Shown here one piece after another: positions 32,464 to 33,147 of a stretch of DNA of 33,147 bases (position 1 is its first letter; each line of letters opens with the position of its first letter). The stretch comes from Parcubacteria group bacterium Athens0714_12 (GTDB lineage: Bacteria; Patescibacteriota; Patescibacteriia; UBA2591; VMGY01), in the NCBI GenBank assembly GCA_007378955.1, contig VMGY01000008.1:1-33147 (forward strand), read 5' to 3'. The notes under the pieces are model-generated. The model was not told the DNA's origin. It saw only the letters and a program-made list of their open reading frames with translations, and searched no databases. The position numbers and the translations under genes are program-made.

Positions 32464-33147
32464 AGCTAATTTGAGATTAGTTGTGAGCATCGCCAAGAAA
32501 TTTGTCGGACACGGCTTGTCTTTATTGGATTTGATTCAAGAAGGAAATACCGGTTTGTTCAGGGCGATAGAAAAATTTGATTACCAAAAAGGATATAAAT
32601 TTTCCACTTACGCGACTTGGTGGATCAGGCAGGCAATCACCAGAGCTTTGGCCGACCAGTCAAGGACAATCAGAATTCCCGTTCATATGGTGGAAACGAT
32701 TAATAAATTGCAGCAGACCAAAAGGCGGTTAGTCCAAGATTTGGGAAGAGAACCGATGCCGGAAGAAATTGCCGCGGAAATGGGGGAAGACATAGAAAAA
32801 GTCAGGCATATTTTGAAAATATCCCAGGAAACCATCTCCGTGGATATGCCGATCGGCGACGAAGATGAAAGAGATAGCACGTTGGCTGATTTTATTGAAG
32901 ATATAAAAACTATCACTCCGAACAGAATGGCGGCTTTACAAATTCTGCGAGATTATGTAAAAGATATAATAAAGGAATTAACGCCCAGAGAAAGAAAAAT
33001 TTTAGAAATGAGATTCGGTTTGATTGACGGAATCTCGCATACTTTGGAAGAAGTAGGCAAAGAATTCGGCGTGACAAGGGAAAGAATCAGGCAAATTGAA
33101 ACCAAGGCTTTGGAAAGAATCAGGGAATCAAAAGGCATAGAGAAGTT
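32432..33147 (+). CDS. rpoD: RNA polymerase primary sigma factor, C-terminal part (runs off the window)
   Basis: The open frame from about 32450 encodes [19 protein letters not shown] (region 2.1) and [19 protein letters not shown] (2.2), then [16 protein letters not shown] (2.3-2.4, the -10 reading helix). Next come [19 protein letters not shown] (region 3), [17 protein letters not shown], and region 4 with [15 protein letters not shown] and the helix-turn-helix [19 protein letters not shown] that contacts the -35. It is clearly the housekeeping sigma class, not an alternative factor. The frame has no good start codon: a stop at 32429-32431 precedes it and the first candidates are TTG 32471 and GTG 32483, which would cut region 2.1. 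It is therefore the continuation of the fragment starting at 31951. No stop is reached by 33147, although the sequence ends near the usual C-terminus. Confidence 0.9.

Noticed and set aside
31951-33147. Programmed ribosomal frameshift in rpoD
   Set aside because: A frameshift alone would not restore the ~24 residues missing between the region 1.2 and 2.1 blocks, and no slippery site with a following structure was recognised.

Overview
The window looks like a low-GC, gene-dense chromosomal segment of a Patescibacteria (CPR) bacterium, most likely from the Parcubacteria side. The basis is indirect: core genes resembling that group, several small proteins of a type I know only from such genomes, short or missing leaders on most genes, almost no Shine-Dalgarno sequences, and a eukaryote-like isoleucyl-tRNA synthetase. 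The standard code fits, because TGA is used as a stop (for example at the end of ppsA). No database search was possible, so family names rest on motifs read by eye.

Layout. 1-1.2 kb: a DHH-fold phosphoesterase-like protein that has lost its metal ligands. 1.25-1.33 kb: tRNA-Ile with a UAU anticodon. 1.5-2.2 kb: a small unknown gene and rpsT. 2.2-6.0 kb, minus strand: holA and polA. 6.1-6.9 kb, minus strand: tRNA-Cys and two small unknown genes behind a structured leader. 7.1-11.7 kb: two small proteins, uvrA and a nucleotidyltransferase-like gene. 11.7-13.8 kb: groES-groEL. 13.9-17.3 kb: a cation exchanger and ppsA. 17.3-17.9 kb: a compact transcription unit of tiny, partly decayed genes. 18.0-20.0 kb: tRNA-Ser and two anchored Cys-containing surface proteins separated by an attC-like inverted repeat. 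20.1-24.3 kb: a DEAD-box helicase and a UPF0182 membrane protein. 24.4-25.7 kb: a frameshifted secreted nuclease and a broken conserved gene. 25.9-27.0 kb: a nitronate monooxygenase-like gene. 27.1-33.1 kb: ileS-dnaG-rpoD, in which rpoD is interrupted.

The genes mostly serve replication (polA, holA, dnaG), repair (uvrA), translation (rpsT, ileS, three tRNAs), protein folding (groESL) and transcription (rpoD). ileS-dnaG-rpoD appears co-directional and closely spaced; groESL and rpsT have their own sigma70-type promoters.

The most unusual content is repeat structure. (1) Arrays of a degenerate 7-bp unit (AAGTTAT/AACTTAC type) lie 2-3 bp from all three tRNA genes, precede rpsT, and are translated inside ileS and at the uvrA C-terminus. 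(2) Palindromic elements with GTCATTGCGAG/GTCATCCCGAG ends lie between groES and groEL and are read in frame inside ileS and ppsA, similar in behaviour to the Rickettsia palindromic elements. (3) Several genes carry frame breaks (rpoD, the nuclease, the 25.3 kb gene, the 17.45 kb gene), which are either real decay or assembly errors.
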